A DNA stretch of 64,000 bases from Ctenosaura bakeri (lineage: Eukaryota; Chordata; Lepidosauria; Squamata; Iguanidae), in assembly GCA_948474755.1 (NCBI GenBank), contig CAOLHI010001660.1, forward strand, positions 248,001 through 312,000, written 5' to 3'. A program made the translations under genes and the position numbers. This document shows, piece by piece, positions 1 through 9,889 of the stretch. The notes under the pieces are model-generated. The model ran no database searches, was not told the DNA's origin, and worked only from the letters and a program-made list of their open reading frames with translations. How positions within the stretch are numbered: position 1 is the stretch's first letter; each line of letters begins with the position of its first letter.

Positions 1-162
1 AATGTGTGCACCCATTTGTGTGCTTGTTCTGTTGTTGTTCATAACCCTCATGCACTAGGATAGGACATTTGTGTCTCCAAGAATTATGACTTGTTGCAAA
101 ATCCACACAGAGGTAAGCCTACAGTGCAGGCAGTCTGTGGCATTTTTGTGTTTCAGCTAGTT

Positions 163-361
163 ATAGAATCATAGAGTTGGAAGAGACCACAAAGGCCATT
201 GAGTCCAACCCCCTTGCCATGCACGTTCAAAGCAACCCCAGCAAATGTTCATTCACCCTCTTGTTAGTATGGCTAATAGCTCTCTCCCAGGGTCTACAAT
301 TTATTAATTTACTACCTCAAATTGATATCTCCATGTGGCTAATATTAAAAATCATTCCATG
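163..361 (-). mobile_element. CR1 LINE 3' end, antisense
   Basis: The left edge reads as the reverse complement of the sauropsid CR1 terminus (TAGAATCATAGAGTTGGAAG), followed by the conserved stretch around GAGTCCAACCCC. The CR1 sequence resumes at 1201, so the LTR at about 362-1200 interrupts it. From about 240 onward the match to CR1 is poor. No coding capacity remains. Confidence 0.85.
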
Positions 362-1200
362 TGTCTGATAGGGTTACTGAAAGCGCACGTAGGCAGGAAG
401 GCTGAAAGGGGGAAGTTAGGAAAACTTTGGTCAACTCAACCTGTCACATAGCCAGGGACCCTCCTCGAGACTTTCTGACCATCGAAAAGACAAAAGGGCC
501 CTTCGCACTGGTATGGCACCTTCATAGAATCACAATCAGCCTGCCAAAGGAGGGCAATTTCCACTCTACATGTGCCTTTATCTCACCTGGGCAGAGTCAT
601 TCACAAGGCGCTGCGAAATATTCAGCCGGAGATATTTGTTGTGAAGCTTTGATCTAGCCTCCCTGGCCATTTGTTTTCTCTGGGAAAGAGCTAGCTCTAC
701 AGGCATATTTTTTTTTCTATAAAAACCCCATGTTTTGATCTGTTCGGGGGTTCATTTACATTTTCCTCTTGAATCACTGTCACTCTGTTTTGCCTCAAAC
801 CCCCCCCTTCCTGAGTTTCATCGTTCTCAACCCTCAGTCTTCAACTTTTGGCTTCTCTGGGCATTAGAATAAGGTGTAGTATTACCCCAGAACACCTCAA
901 AACAAAATCCCTATTATTTTTCCTTACTTTCTTCTTCAGTAGTTCTTGAATGAATGCGTGAGTGTGTGTGTGAGAGTGTGTGTCATTGTTTGCTTTAATT
1001 ACTGAGAGTTTAATAAAATCTTTAAACTGAACAACTTCCCTAGTTCTTGGTTTGGCCTGATCTGTATACATTGGGTTACAAGGTCCTGCTTAAGTTACCC
1101 TGCCTCTCGTAAAGCTAAACAGTGCTCTGAACTAATTTCCCCACAATTTTGATAGATTTTGGGAATCGCCTTAAGGGACCCCCAAGAAATCAGGGTAACA
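362..1200 (+). mobile_element. Solo retroviral LTR (copy A)
   Basis: About 840 bases with an LTR layout: a TATA box (TATAAAAA) at 718-725, an AATAAA polyadenylation signal at 1012-1017, a GT-rich stretch before it, and an end in CAGGGTAACA. It shares its 5' start (TGYCTGA), the CACGTAGGCAG block, the CTGCCTCTCG block and the whole 3' end with the LTR at 38705-39551. No gag, pol or env follows, so it is a solo LTR. The left edge is approximate and I could not find a clean target duplication. Confidence 0.75.
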
Positions 1201-1350
1201 CTCTGTTTAAAAATCTCCAAAGAAGGTGACTCCACAACTCTCCCAGACAGCATATTCCACTGTCAAATGGCTCTTACAGTCAGGAAGTTCTTCCCGATGT
1301 TTAGATGAAATCTTTTTTCCTGTAGTTGGAATCCATTACTTCATGTCCTA
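1201..1350 (-). mobile_element. CR1 LINE, antisense, middle segment
   Basis: Typical antisense CR1 sequence (CTCTGTTTAAAAATCTCCAA, then AGTCAGGAAGTTCTTCC). It is split by the GC-rich element at 1351-1915 and resumes without loss at 1916. Confidence 0.9.
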
Positions 1351-1915
1351 GGCCCTTTTCTCATTGAGGCTTCTCGCGTGAGCGGGGAGAGCGGCTTGCG
1401 CGAGAAGGCTCCTCCGGGAGGCTGCCGTTTTCCCCTCGTTCCTTCCGCAGGTGAAGGAACGAGGGGGAAGCGGCAGCCTCCCGGAGGAGCCTTCTCGCAC
1501 GAGCCGCCCTCCCCCCGGGCGAAGCAGAAGGCTGTCGCGTCCGTCCCCCCTCCCCGCTCGCGCAAAGCAGGAGGCTGTCACATCCATCCCCCCCACTCGC
1601 GCGAAGCAGGAGGCTGTCGCGTCCGTCGCGCTAGTGCCTCACCCCGCCCCTTCCTTCCACAGGGGTGGAGGGAAGGAAGCGCGACCCGGCCGCCTCCCCG
1701 ACGCTCCACACAGGAGGTAAGTGCACGTGGGCGCCGGGAGCGTTGCGCGAGTGCGGGTGATTTTCACTTTGAGGTGAAAATCAAAAAACCCGCGATTGCG
1801 CCGCTGCAGCCCCGTGAGCGCGGCGGAAGTGGGAGTGCGTCGTGCAGAGCGACGCTCCCACTCCCACGAGGCTCACGGGGCTGTCGCGCGACAGAAAGCC
1901 CGTGAGAAAAGGGCC
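1351..1915. mobile_element. GC-rich GGCC-ended MITE, 565 bp, TSD CTA
   Basis: Perfect 13-base terminal inverted repeats, GGCCCTTTTCTCA and its complement, flanked by CTA at 1348-1350 and 1916-1918. The host is a CR1 copy that reads through cleanly when the element is removed, so the borders are certain. The interior is extremely CpG-rich. It contains a palindrome with roughly 45-base arms (about 1400-1446 and 1452-1498), three direct repeats of a block containing AGGCTGTCGCGTCC (about 1520-1630) and further hairpins (1755-1790, 1850-1892). Open frames of up to 175 codons here result from low stop frequency in GC-rich DNA, not from genes. The 3-bp duplication and GGCC ends suggest a PIF/Harbinger-like non-autonomous element. 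Confidence 0.85.
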
Positions 1916-2195
1916 CTAGTCTCCAGAATACAAGCTTGCTCCATATTCAACAAGACATCCCTTCAAATATCCCTTCAAATATGACTACCATGTCACGTCT
2001 TGCTCCATATTCAACAAGACATCCCTTCAAATATCCCTTCAAATATGACTACCATGTCACGTCTTAAACTTTCTTTTCATCAGGCTAAACATACCTATTT
2101 CCTTAAGCTGCTCCACATAGGGTGTGGTTTCCAGACCTTTCACCATGTGGTTATCTTCTTCTGGACATATTGCCATTTGCAGGTTTTTTTCTTCA
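1916..2195 (-). mobile_element. CR1 LINE, antisense, upstream segment
   Basis: Continues the CR1 copy after the insertion (CTAGTCTCCAGAATACAAGC through TTTCCAGACCTTTCACCATG). It contains a local 64-base tandem duplication. Confidence 0.88.
1935..2063. repeat. 64-bp tandem duplication inside CR1
   Basis: Two head-to-tail copies of a 64-base unit starting CTTGCTCCATATTCAACAAG are identical by eye. CR1 elsewhere has this segment once, so this is a local duplication, and the identity suggests it is fairly recent. Confidence 0.9.
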
Positions 2196-2541
2196 CAAAC
2201 AACAAACAAAAGAAACAGAAAAAATATTTGAACAAATCAATTGCTTTTCATGAATGAGTACAAGGTAACGTTTTGGGAACAGAAATGTCCTAAATCATTT
2301 TGTTACAAAACATGATACAGTTAAGCAGATGCTTAGGTGGTCAGTTGGTTGGCCCCATTTGGGTGGTTGGGATGTATAATTTGGATAATGTCCTAACATT
2401 GATCCTAATTTCAATACTTTGGAATTCTCATTTGGGGTCTGAAAATATCACTCATCCAATGAACTTATTGATATATTTGAAAATCCTGGTCTGTAGAGGT
2501 TTTTCAATACCTCCTTGTTTTCTTTGGTTTTTGACTGAATG

Positions 2542-2577
<36 letters not shown>

Positions 2578-3705
2578 TTTACTTTTGTAAATGAACTATA
2601 TTTGACTTCTTTTAGGGGGTTTTATGTTTGCTTAGAGAACTTTTCCTTATTATCATGTATATGATTGGAATAAGGATAGCTAATCTCATCATCACTTTAG
2701 TTATGATTTTATATTAGTTGTAGCAAAAAAGTAAATATTAATATCTTATTAGTTTTAAGATGTGTTTTATTGTGACTGGTCCACTTTTAAATTGAATCAA
2801 ATTGATTTATGATTTTATGTACTTTCTGTGCTGAAATTTCATTTGGTGTTGAAATATCCAAAGCAGCCAGGGAAATGCAGCTGTCTTGAAAATGGGCTAA
2901 GAAACATATCCAGTGAATAAATAAAATGACTGCCTTGGAGTTCACACAAAAACCTGCCATTTTGTTTGCATAAGCTGACCCTAAATGAAGCAATATTTGG
3001 ATTTCCTTACAAAGACCAGAGTCTAGCCCCACTATCTAATCATTTTATTTACCCTTATGATAATCTTTCCATTCTTTTCTGTTTTCCAAAACTGTCAGAT
3101 CAATGCCATCAACTTTGTCCCAAAAAGTGAAGTTCCAGGACCCATTGTTAATCTGTGTAACACCATCACAAATGCAGACAAAAATAATAATACTGTATCA
3201 TAAAATCAACAAGCAAGTAATTGAGGATTTCACTGTATCTTGCAAAGCTTCTGGGAAACAATTCTCCTCCTTATATGTAAAAGTTGGAACATTATTTTGT
3301 TTGTGATAAAATTGTTTTAAATTGCTTTTACATTGTTCTAATCATTGACATTGTTTAAATTGTTTTAGGTTATTTTTAAAATGACTTCACTGATTCTGCA
3401 CAGCCCTGAGATCAGCCAATATGAGCAAGTCAGAAATATTTTTAAAAAGTAACTAAACATTTTGTAACTATTATTGTGAGCTAGTGGCATTAACTGGGTC
3501 TGGCTGTATTCCACAATTCCACACTAGTACAAGAAATTTGTATTGGTTACCTCATTCAACACCTTGACAATCTCAGCTTTATAGCACCCCCCAGGCAAAC
3601 TTCTAGCCCTTGTGACTGCAGGCATAGCTTAGGCTTGAAAGTATTTGTGCATGCATGTTAAGAGATCCGTCCTTGGAACATAAATATCATGTTATGGTTA
3701 CTATA
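2196..3705. other. Unassigned AT-rich DNA with a microsatellite
   Basis: I recognise no gene or repeat family here. A (TG)n(AG)n microsatellite lies at about 2541-2577. Open frames are short and have no homology features. Confidence 0.6.
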
Positions 3706-3860
3706 GCCATTTCTGCACTAGACTGTTATAGTGCTATTATTCCACTTTCAACATCCTATGGAATCCTGGGGTTTGCAGTTAGTGGTAAATTGCAGTAAAC
3801 TGCAAACCCCAGGATACTATAGGATGTTGAAAGTAGAATAATAGTAGCAGAACGAAGGCA
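3706..3860. mobile_element. Short palindromic GGCC MITE (copy 1)
   Basis: Starts AGCCATTTCTGCACTA. It carries the family core TTATTCCACTTTCAACATCC and its complement around a centre containing GGGTTTGCAG and CTGCAAACCCC. The right end is decayed (GCAGAACGAAGGC). It abuts a second, different GGCC-type end at 3951. Confidence 0.75.
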
Positions 3861-3951
3861 AATAATCCGAACCTAATCTGCTCCAAGGTGCAGACGACTT
3901 CCGTTACAAGACACATTGGCCTCGTCTTAACTTCCTCGTGCGGAAAGGGCC
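3861..3951. mobile_element. Right end of a longer GGCC element
   Basis: Ends CGTGCGGAAAGGGCC. It shares the GGTGCAGACGAC / GGTGTAGACGAC block with the 451-bp element at 23304-23754. No matching left end was found, so it is truncated or was joined to the short MITE on its left. Confidence 0.55.
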
Positions 3952-3954
3952 TTT

Positions 3955-4020
3955 GTTTAACTTTAACTGGAGTCATCGCTACAGTTAGTACTGGTATACA
4001 TAGGTAAAAAGACCCTTCCA
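3955..4020 (-). repeat. Dispersed repeat of unknown type (copy 1)
   Basis: About 65 bases match, in reverse complement, the stretch at about 61932-61995 (shared TAACTGGAGTC and CAGTTAGTACTGGT). Read on the minus strand, both copies give similar peptides: LCxPVLTVxxTPVK. That hints at an old coding repeat or retroelement fragment. The family is not recognised. Confidence 0.5.
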
Positions 4021-4232
4021 TTAATCTCCTGTTGCAGGACTCCTATGAGCTATAAATTGTCCAAATTCTAAGGAGATTCTGGTGTTGTGGGTAGATCCAA
4101 AGTCCCCCACCTCTTAGGAAAAAAATCCTTCCCCGATCTAATGCTATCCATGTATGATTGACTCTAGCAATGATGGGAGTTAAAACTCCCATCCCTGGTA
4201 AAATCAAACACATCTGGACAGCACAGATGTTA

Positions 4233-4630
4233 GACCCTTTCCACTTGACGCACACAACCCACCATGGGGACAGGAGAAGGACAGAGGCAGGATGACACTT
4301 ATGCACAACATTGTCCCAGTCCTGTCCTTCTCCTGTCCCCAGGTGATACAATTGGGCTGCAAATCATTGATGAGTTTCCCCTGTCAATGACCAGTGATCA
4401 TGCTGCCCTCCCACTGCGTGCCCACACTTACCTTGTCTGCAGGGGCCCTGGAAGTGCAATGGCTGCGCTTCCTGCCCCAGTGCAGCCTGGGACAGTACCC
4501 GGTTGCACTGCAGCAGGAAGAGGCGGATGCCAGAGACAGCTGGTGTGGAGGGGAGCACTTCTCCTGGAAGAGCCGCTGCCACCACCATCACCGGATGCCA
4601 CTGGGAGAAAGGTAAGCTGTGGAAAGGGCC
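4233..4630. mobile_element. GGCC-type MITE, 398 bp, TSD TTA
   Basis: Imperfect terminal repeats, GACCCTTTCCAC and TGTGGAAAGGGCC, are flanked by TTA at 4230-4232 and 4631-4633. The interior carries a perfect 19-base inverted repeat, GGGGACAGGAGAAGGACAG at 4266-4284 with its complement at 4322-4340 (20 with the flanking T-A pair), able to form a hairpin. The 102- and 145-codon open frames crossing it are not credible genes. Confidence 0.75.
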
Positions 4631-4964
4631 TTAGACAGTTCTTTAACTCTGCTGTGAGTAATGGTAATGAATTAATTTTGAAATGCTATAATATAAAATG
4701 AAAAAAATTACTTTCAAAATTCAATGAGACTAATTCAGTTCAATGAAAAGAAAGGCATAGCTTAGCTTACCAAATCAGAGACAATTAGCTGAACTGTTGC
4801 ATACTTCTTGCTCATTGTTTAACTGCTTTTTAACTGTTAAGGATATTCTATTCTCTTCAGTAGGTAAAAGTATTGCTTGAACAATTGCTTATTGAACAAG
4901 TACTTATTGCTTGAACAATTGGAGAAAGCTGTGGTTTCACATTTGCTAACTATTTCGGTAATTT
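4631..4964. other. Unassigned DNA
   Basis: AT-rich, with short local repeats of TTGCTTGAACAATTG at about 4873-4922. No gene or known family seen. Confidence 0.5.
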
Positions 4965-5110
4965 ATTTAGGGGTAGCCATGTTGGCTGTGCACCAAAATA
5001 CAACAAAATCCAAAATCCACAGACTAGCAATACTTTTATTGGCCAACCAAAATGCACAAAATACATCATGCATGACTTCTTTTTTCTTTATCAGGCAGAG
5101 ATGTTTAAAA
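4965..5110. repeat. Fragment of a dispersed repeat (unnamed)
   Basis: The block running from TAGCCATGTTGG through TTTTATTGGCCAACCAAAAT to CTTTATCAGGCAGAGATG resembles a common squamate interspersed repeat of the 'agcaccttaaagaccaac...catcagatgcatg' type, known to me only by its wording. The boundaries are approximate. Confidence 0.4.
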
Positions 5111-5676
5111 CCATACAGGAGAAGAAGAGAGATGATGTTACAATCACAGACTTATATTTTGTCTCCTATATTACTTCTGTTGTCATTTAGGTTGGTGTGG
5201 AGAGATTTCAATGCAGGCAGAGGCCACTCCTGTTCTAGGTCATGTGGCCAAATTTCAACAGTTGAAATTTTATCACCTAGTATATACTGTTCCTTGTCCC
5301 CAGTCTCCACATTTATTGTATTTCAGTCACTCCAAGTGTTGGAGCCTCAGGAAAGGAAAGGAAAGGCCCAGATATGGCATATCTTGCCCTAAACAACAAC
5401 TGGATGTAACAGGCAAAACTCAGCTACTGGGGCTGGTCAATATATTGCAACTGAAACTATGATGCCTCTGTCATCCTGGGCATTAAGTATGAACAATGAA
5501 GAACATGCTTATGGGTTTCTTCCCTTTCTTCCTCTCCTCCTCTGTAAGTTACTGTGCTGTTGAGTACTATCACTGTTACTGAAAATTGTGTGGCAGACAG
5601 GCTTGTAGCCATGGGTGGTCACATGAAGGTGCAGCCAACAAACATAGCTCTTGCTTTCCCTCCAACAGTAGACACA
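5111..5676. other. Unassigned DNA
   Basis: No recognisable gene or repeat family. The 171-codon frame across it has no supporting features. Confidence 0.5.
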
Positions 5677-5816
5677 GGCCATTTCCACACTAGATGGTTA
5701 TAGTGTTATAGTTGTTATAGCACCAGCTGGCTCCTCCTGAAACTGCAAACCCCAGGATTCCATAGGATGTTGAAAGTGGAATAAGAGCACTATAACAGTC
5801 TAGTGCGGAAATGGCC
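5677..5816. mobile_element. Short palindromic GGCC MITE (copy 2), TSD ACA
   Basis: 140 bases from GGCCATTTCCACACTAG to CTAGTGCGGAAATGGCC, flanked by ACA at 5674-5676 and 5817-5819. The copy is close to a perfect palindrome apart from a short central spacer. Confidence 0.9.
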
Positions 5817-5954
5817 ACAGACTGGCCATTGATCCCATTAAGCTGTGCTTGCCGTGGAGGCCTGTGTATGTATTTCCTGGAGAAGGATGTGGAGCTCTGT
5901 ACTTTACAGGTACTGAGGCCAAGCCTACACTTCACTTAACTATGCTGGACATTC

Positions 5955-6122
5955 TCATTATACTTAGGCTACTCCAGCTGCAGGGTTCAACTCCCCACTT
6001 GGTCGTGGAAACTCACTGGGTAACCTTGGGCACATCATACACCCTTGGCCCCAGAAAGCCCCATAGGTTTGCCTTAAGGTAACCATAAGTCAGAAACAAC
6101 TTAAAGGCACATAACAACTCCA
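5955..6122 (+). mobile_element. tRNA-derived SINE (Sauria SINE type), decayed
   Basis: Retains the CAGGGTTCAACTCCCC B-box region, the CACTGGGTAACCTTGGGC block and the 3' tail CATAAGTCAGAAACAACTTA. The 5' end and the centre are degraded. Confidence 0.75.
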
Positions 6123-6935
6123 ACTTTCTGCTATGAGAAGATTGTGATCAAGGGGTATGAACTTCATGATGTCACCATTGCTTAGTTATCTGTGATCTGT
6201 TCTTCTCTAGTAAAAACGTAATTAAAGAATTTGTCTGGAATTCCAGCTCATTGTTTGACTTTGAAATGAATTCTAATCAGGAACCTTGATTGTTCTCTAC
6301 TGTTTGCTGGCCATGGTCATGCCAAGTGACCTAAAGGTTGAATTATTAGCATGGTGTGGTAGCATAAAAACCCAAGAGTTTCAAAGGCAAATGATAATGC
6401 TTATTCAACAAATGTATTTAAAAAGGGGGTTAATTCTCTTAGGGCAAGATCTGAGATTGAGTTTTCAAATATCTGATGGGAGACCTCTTGCTCCATGCAT
6501 GCAAATAACAGCTTCAGAGTCCTATTCCAGAGCAGGAGACAAAAGAGATAAAGCCCCCTAACGCCCACCCCAATACCCCTATGGCAGTTTTCCAGTGTGG
6601 CTAGAACCCCAATGCCTGCAATACACTTTTAGAAAACAGTTCCTAATTGCATCAATGGATTTTCATTTACTTTAGTCCAGAATGTTTCTTGCTTCCTGTT
6701 TGCTTTGTTTCTGTTCAGCTCTTTTTAAAGTTTGATGAGCTCCTGCAGTTTTCTGCTGTGCCAGTGTTCTTGTATTTTAATAGAGTTTTTGATACCTTAT
6801 TGTTGACATAAGATGCCTTAGATGTTTATGAAAAGTGGGATATAGTCTTTCTCAGAATAAATGAAACAAAAAATAAATGTTAAAATTTCAAGCAGTTTAA
6901 TTTTTTCTAAATAGGATGCTGAGATCCTATAGTAT
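6123..6935. other. Unassigned DNA
   Basis: No gene or named repeat recognised. AT-rich, with oligo-A/T tracts. Confidence 0.5.
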
Positions 6936-6986
6936 GTGTCATCTTCTGACCTGATTCCTTAAACCTGCCTTAACAGCTAGCAGCTG
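6936..6986 (+). repeat. 51-bp exact duplicate (copy 1)
   Basis: Identical over 51 bases to 9162-9212. This copy overlaps the left edge of the foldback element at 6976-7192, and is therefore likely the donor. Confidence 0.9.
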
Positions 6987-7192
6987 CACCGAGTGGCAAT
7001 GGTTTGCTGTGCTCTTCATCAGGGCACTGCAGGACGATGTTTCCAGCCCCTTCCTGCCAGCAATCTCCATTGCAACAAAGATCCTGCTTCTGATTGTCCC
7101 TCATTGGGAAGGGGCTGGAATCATCATCCTGCTGCACCCTGATTGCTACCAGAACAAGCCTCCATTGCTCAGCGCAATTGCTGGTTGCTAAA
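6976..7192. repeat. Foldback (inverted-repeat) element, about 215 bp
   Basis: The two halves are imperfect inverted repeats. The best-paired part is GCAGGACGATGTTTCCAGCC at about 7030 against its near-complement ending at about 7134. Weaker pairing extends to AGCAGCTGCACC on the left and CAATTGCTGGTTGCT on the right. No target duplication was identified and the family is unknown. Confidence 0.6.
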
Positions 7193-8264
7193 CTAGGTTT
7201 GGAGGACGCTTACAACTATAGCAACAGTGCCACAGTTTTAAACATGCCAGTTACTAATGCATAAGTCTAGCTTATGCATTTGTTAACTGTTCAACATAAT
7301 GCCAGCAAATAATTATAAAGTGTCTAAAAACTTGTGAGCTTGCACAATAGTGTTTATCACAGTTGTATTTCTACCTTTTTTCCAAGAGAATATGGTTCTT
7401 CTTAGATCTTATCTATGCAATAACACTTTTATTTGGTTGTTCCAAGAGATGGAGACCCATTCAGCTTCATGACCAAGCAGGGATTTGACCCCAAGTCTGC
7501 TCATAGTCCAGCTCTCTTAACTACTTTATGATATAATGTGTCTGTTAGCACTAATCCTGTTCACGCATCATTTAGGATACACAGGGCTTTCTGTGAAAGC
7601 TAGGAAGACAATAGAGGGATCCATATTGAGCCAAAACAAAACTAAACACAATACAGGTATACAATTGTGGGGCTAGTTATACAAAAGTTTGCTTCTTAAG
7701 TAATTCTCAAGTAATTGAAGATAGTTTCTGAGAGATTTGGGACTTTTATTTTAATAAGCAACACAAATGCTGTGATGATGAATAAGTCTGCAGTACCAGA
7801 GGGCATCCAGACTTATGCAGGAGGCAAAACCCCCAGAGCCCATATTTCTGGACAGCACAAGTCTCTGCGTGTTAGGATAGTGAAAAAAATAATAAATTAC
7901 AAAATAAATAAATGTGTCTCAACAGACCAGAAAGTGGGTATGTGTTGTTAAATCTCAACCTAACGGAGTTTTCTATAAATGTCAGGTTTTATTAATATGG
8001 TTGAGACATGACCAAACGCAACATATACCCTGAGATTAGATTCTTATTAGCCAGCCACAGTTATGCTTAAACATAAATGCTTTAAAAACATCCGAGCGAG
8101 GCAAATGTTTCAAGAAATCATTATATTGGTTTGGTTTTTACATTTTTAAAAAATGTTCAAATTATGTTTCTGTTATCCTGAACTATATTCTGGCAATTCC
8201 TAGCACCAGCTGCAACACTTTATTCCCACTCTTCCATGGGTTTCTTTTTAATTCCAAGATTGTT
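7193..8264. other. Unassigned DNA with a possible SINE scrap
   Basis: Mostly unassigned. At about 7445-7530 the wording (CATTCAGCTTCATGACC, GGATTTGACCCC, CAGCTCTCTTAACTACTT) looks like an antisense tRNA-derived SINE head. Nothing else is recognised. Confidence 0.4.
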
Positions 8265-8462
8265 GTAGCTGTTGTGTTCCTTCAAATCATTTTTGACTTA
8301 CAGTGACCATGAAGTGAACCTAACACAGGGTTTTCTTGGCAAGATTTGATCAGAGGGAGTCTGCCTTTGCCTTCCTCTGAGGCTGAGAGAATGTTACTTG
8401 CCTAAGGTCACCCAGTGGGTGTCCATGGTTGAGTGGGAATTTGAACCCTCATCTCCAGAGAA
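8265..8462 (-). mobile_element. Sauria SINE type, antisense, near full length
   Basis: Starts with the antisense tail (GTTGTGTTCCTTCAAATCAT). It contains TTGGCAAGATTTGATCAGAG, CTGAGGCTGAGAGAATG, AAGGTCACCCAGTGG and the antisense B box GGAATTTGAACCC. Confidence 0.85.
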
Positions 8463-8930
8463 CAAAATATCTTCTGTTTTTCTTTTTTTAAAGATTCTTA
8501 GAGTTACAGTGCACCATTGCATCACTGAAATGGCATTTTTGCACTATGGCACTATATCTCTAAGATTTAAAAAAAAAATGGAGGGAAAGAAATCTGCCCT
8601 TAAAATCCATAGGACCACCTCAGAGTACCACATCCCAGGGTTTTGTTTTTTTGTTTTTGAAAAAACAAACAAACAAGAAATAACTGGAAGAGCCCTAATG
8701 CAGTTTAAAGTAATCAGTACAAACAGTCCCCCAAAAGAATGCACTGATGGATGAGTTTTAGTTTGTTTAACAAAATGATGTGGACAAGATGATTGGAGAG
8801 GTGAGACCAACCACTTGTCTCTTAGACCCATGTCCATCCTAGCTAATTAAAGCTACCAGAGGAGAACTGGCCCATGGGGTGCTTGAGTTTGTAAATGTTT
8901 CTTTGAAAGTGGGCTCTCTCTAAAGAAGCA
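8463..8930. other. Unassigned DNA
   Basis: No gene or named repeat recognised. Contains an A-rich/T-rich inverted tract at about 8642-8676. Confidence 0.5.
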
Positions 8931-8934
8931 ATCA

Positions 8935-9525
8935 TAAGACTTTTGTTGGAAAAAGACCTTTCATCGGACCCACCACCCTACATAACTGCCAACCAGTCTC
9001 ACAAAACTTCTACAAATAGTGCAAACTGTAGCAGCCAGACTGTTTGTCAGGTTTGCATTTTAGAGACCATGTAACACCACTCCTGCAAGTTCATAGTCCT
9101 GCAAGATGAGGTAACACCAGTCCTGCAAGAAGCTTCTGATTTCCCTTTGAACTCAATTCAAGTGTCATCTTCTGACCTGATTCCTTAAACCTGCCTTAAC
9201 AGCTAGCAGCTGTTGACCTACAAAGCCCTAAACAACTTGTGGCCAATATATGTGAAATACCACCTCCCCCATATGAGCCTGTCAGAAATCTGAGATATTC
9301 AGAGGAGGTCCTGTTTTGCGTTCCAACACCAAATGATGTGAGTATATGAAAAGGGGCTTTCTCCGTAGCAGTGCCTCAACTGTGGAACTCCCTACCCACA
9401 GAAGTTAGGCTGACCCCTTCTCTCTGAAGCTTCCAGTGGACAGGCAAAGCAGTACTATCCTGCATGGCATTCAGTGTTTGAAAACACTGTTTTAACTGTT
9501 CCAAAACTGGATTCTAGGATTGTTT
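8935..9525 (+). mobile_element. L2-like LINE 3' fragment
   Basis: Remnants of the common vertebrate L2-like ORF end are visible: GACCTACAAAGCCCTAAAC, CCCATATGAGCCTGTC, GCCTCAACTGTGGAACTCCC and ACCCACAGAAGTTAGGCTGA. The copy is broken by stops and by the 51-base insert at 9162-9212. Confidence 0.7.
9162..9212 (+). repeat. 51-bp exact duplicate inserted in LINE (copy 2)
   Basis: Identical to 6936-6986. It interrupts the LINE wording between CTCAATTCAA and TTGACCTACAAAGCC, which are adjacent apart from a few bases in other copies of this LINE. It therefore looks like an insertion copied from 2.2 kb upstream. Confidence 0.85.
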
Positions 9526-9889
9526 TTAAGATTGCTTTTTTTTTATAAACAAAACAAATGTATAACAAATAACAACAACCAATAAATATAATGTTGATAG
9601 CAAGTATGAAAATATACAAATGAACAATATATTTACATTATATTTATAGAAAATAGGAACGGTAGAGAATTGTGTATATTGAAATATATCTTTTAAATAT
9701 GTTGCATCAGATTGATAAGAAATGTTTTTAAGATTGCTTTTAAGAGTTTTAAAACAGAATTTTAATGTACTTTTGAAATGTTTTTAGCTTTGTGTTGTTT
9801 TAAATGTTTTTTTATTCCTTCATAGCTTCAGAAATTCTTGTGGAATTGGGGGCAATATAGAAGTACTAAAATAAAATAAAACAATTGCA

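Noticed and set aside
498..525. GGGCCCTTCGCACTGG as a further GGCC-element end
   Set aside because: It lies inside LTR A, has no inverted partner within 1 kb, and the similarity is only about 10 bases.
1378..1905. 175-codon open frame in the GC-rich element
   Set aside because: It lies wholly within inverted and direct repeats of a transposon with perfect ends. The peptide is Pro/Arg-rich low complexity.
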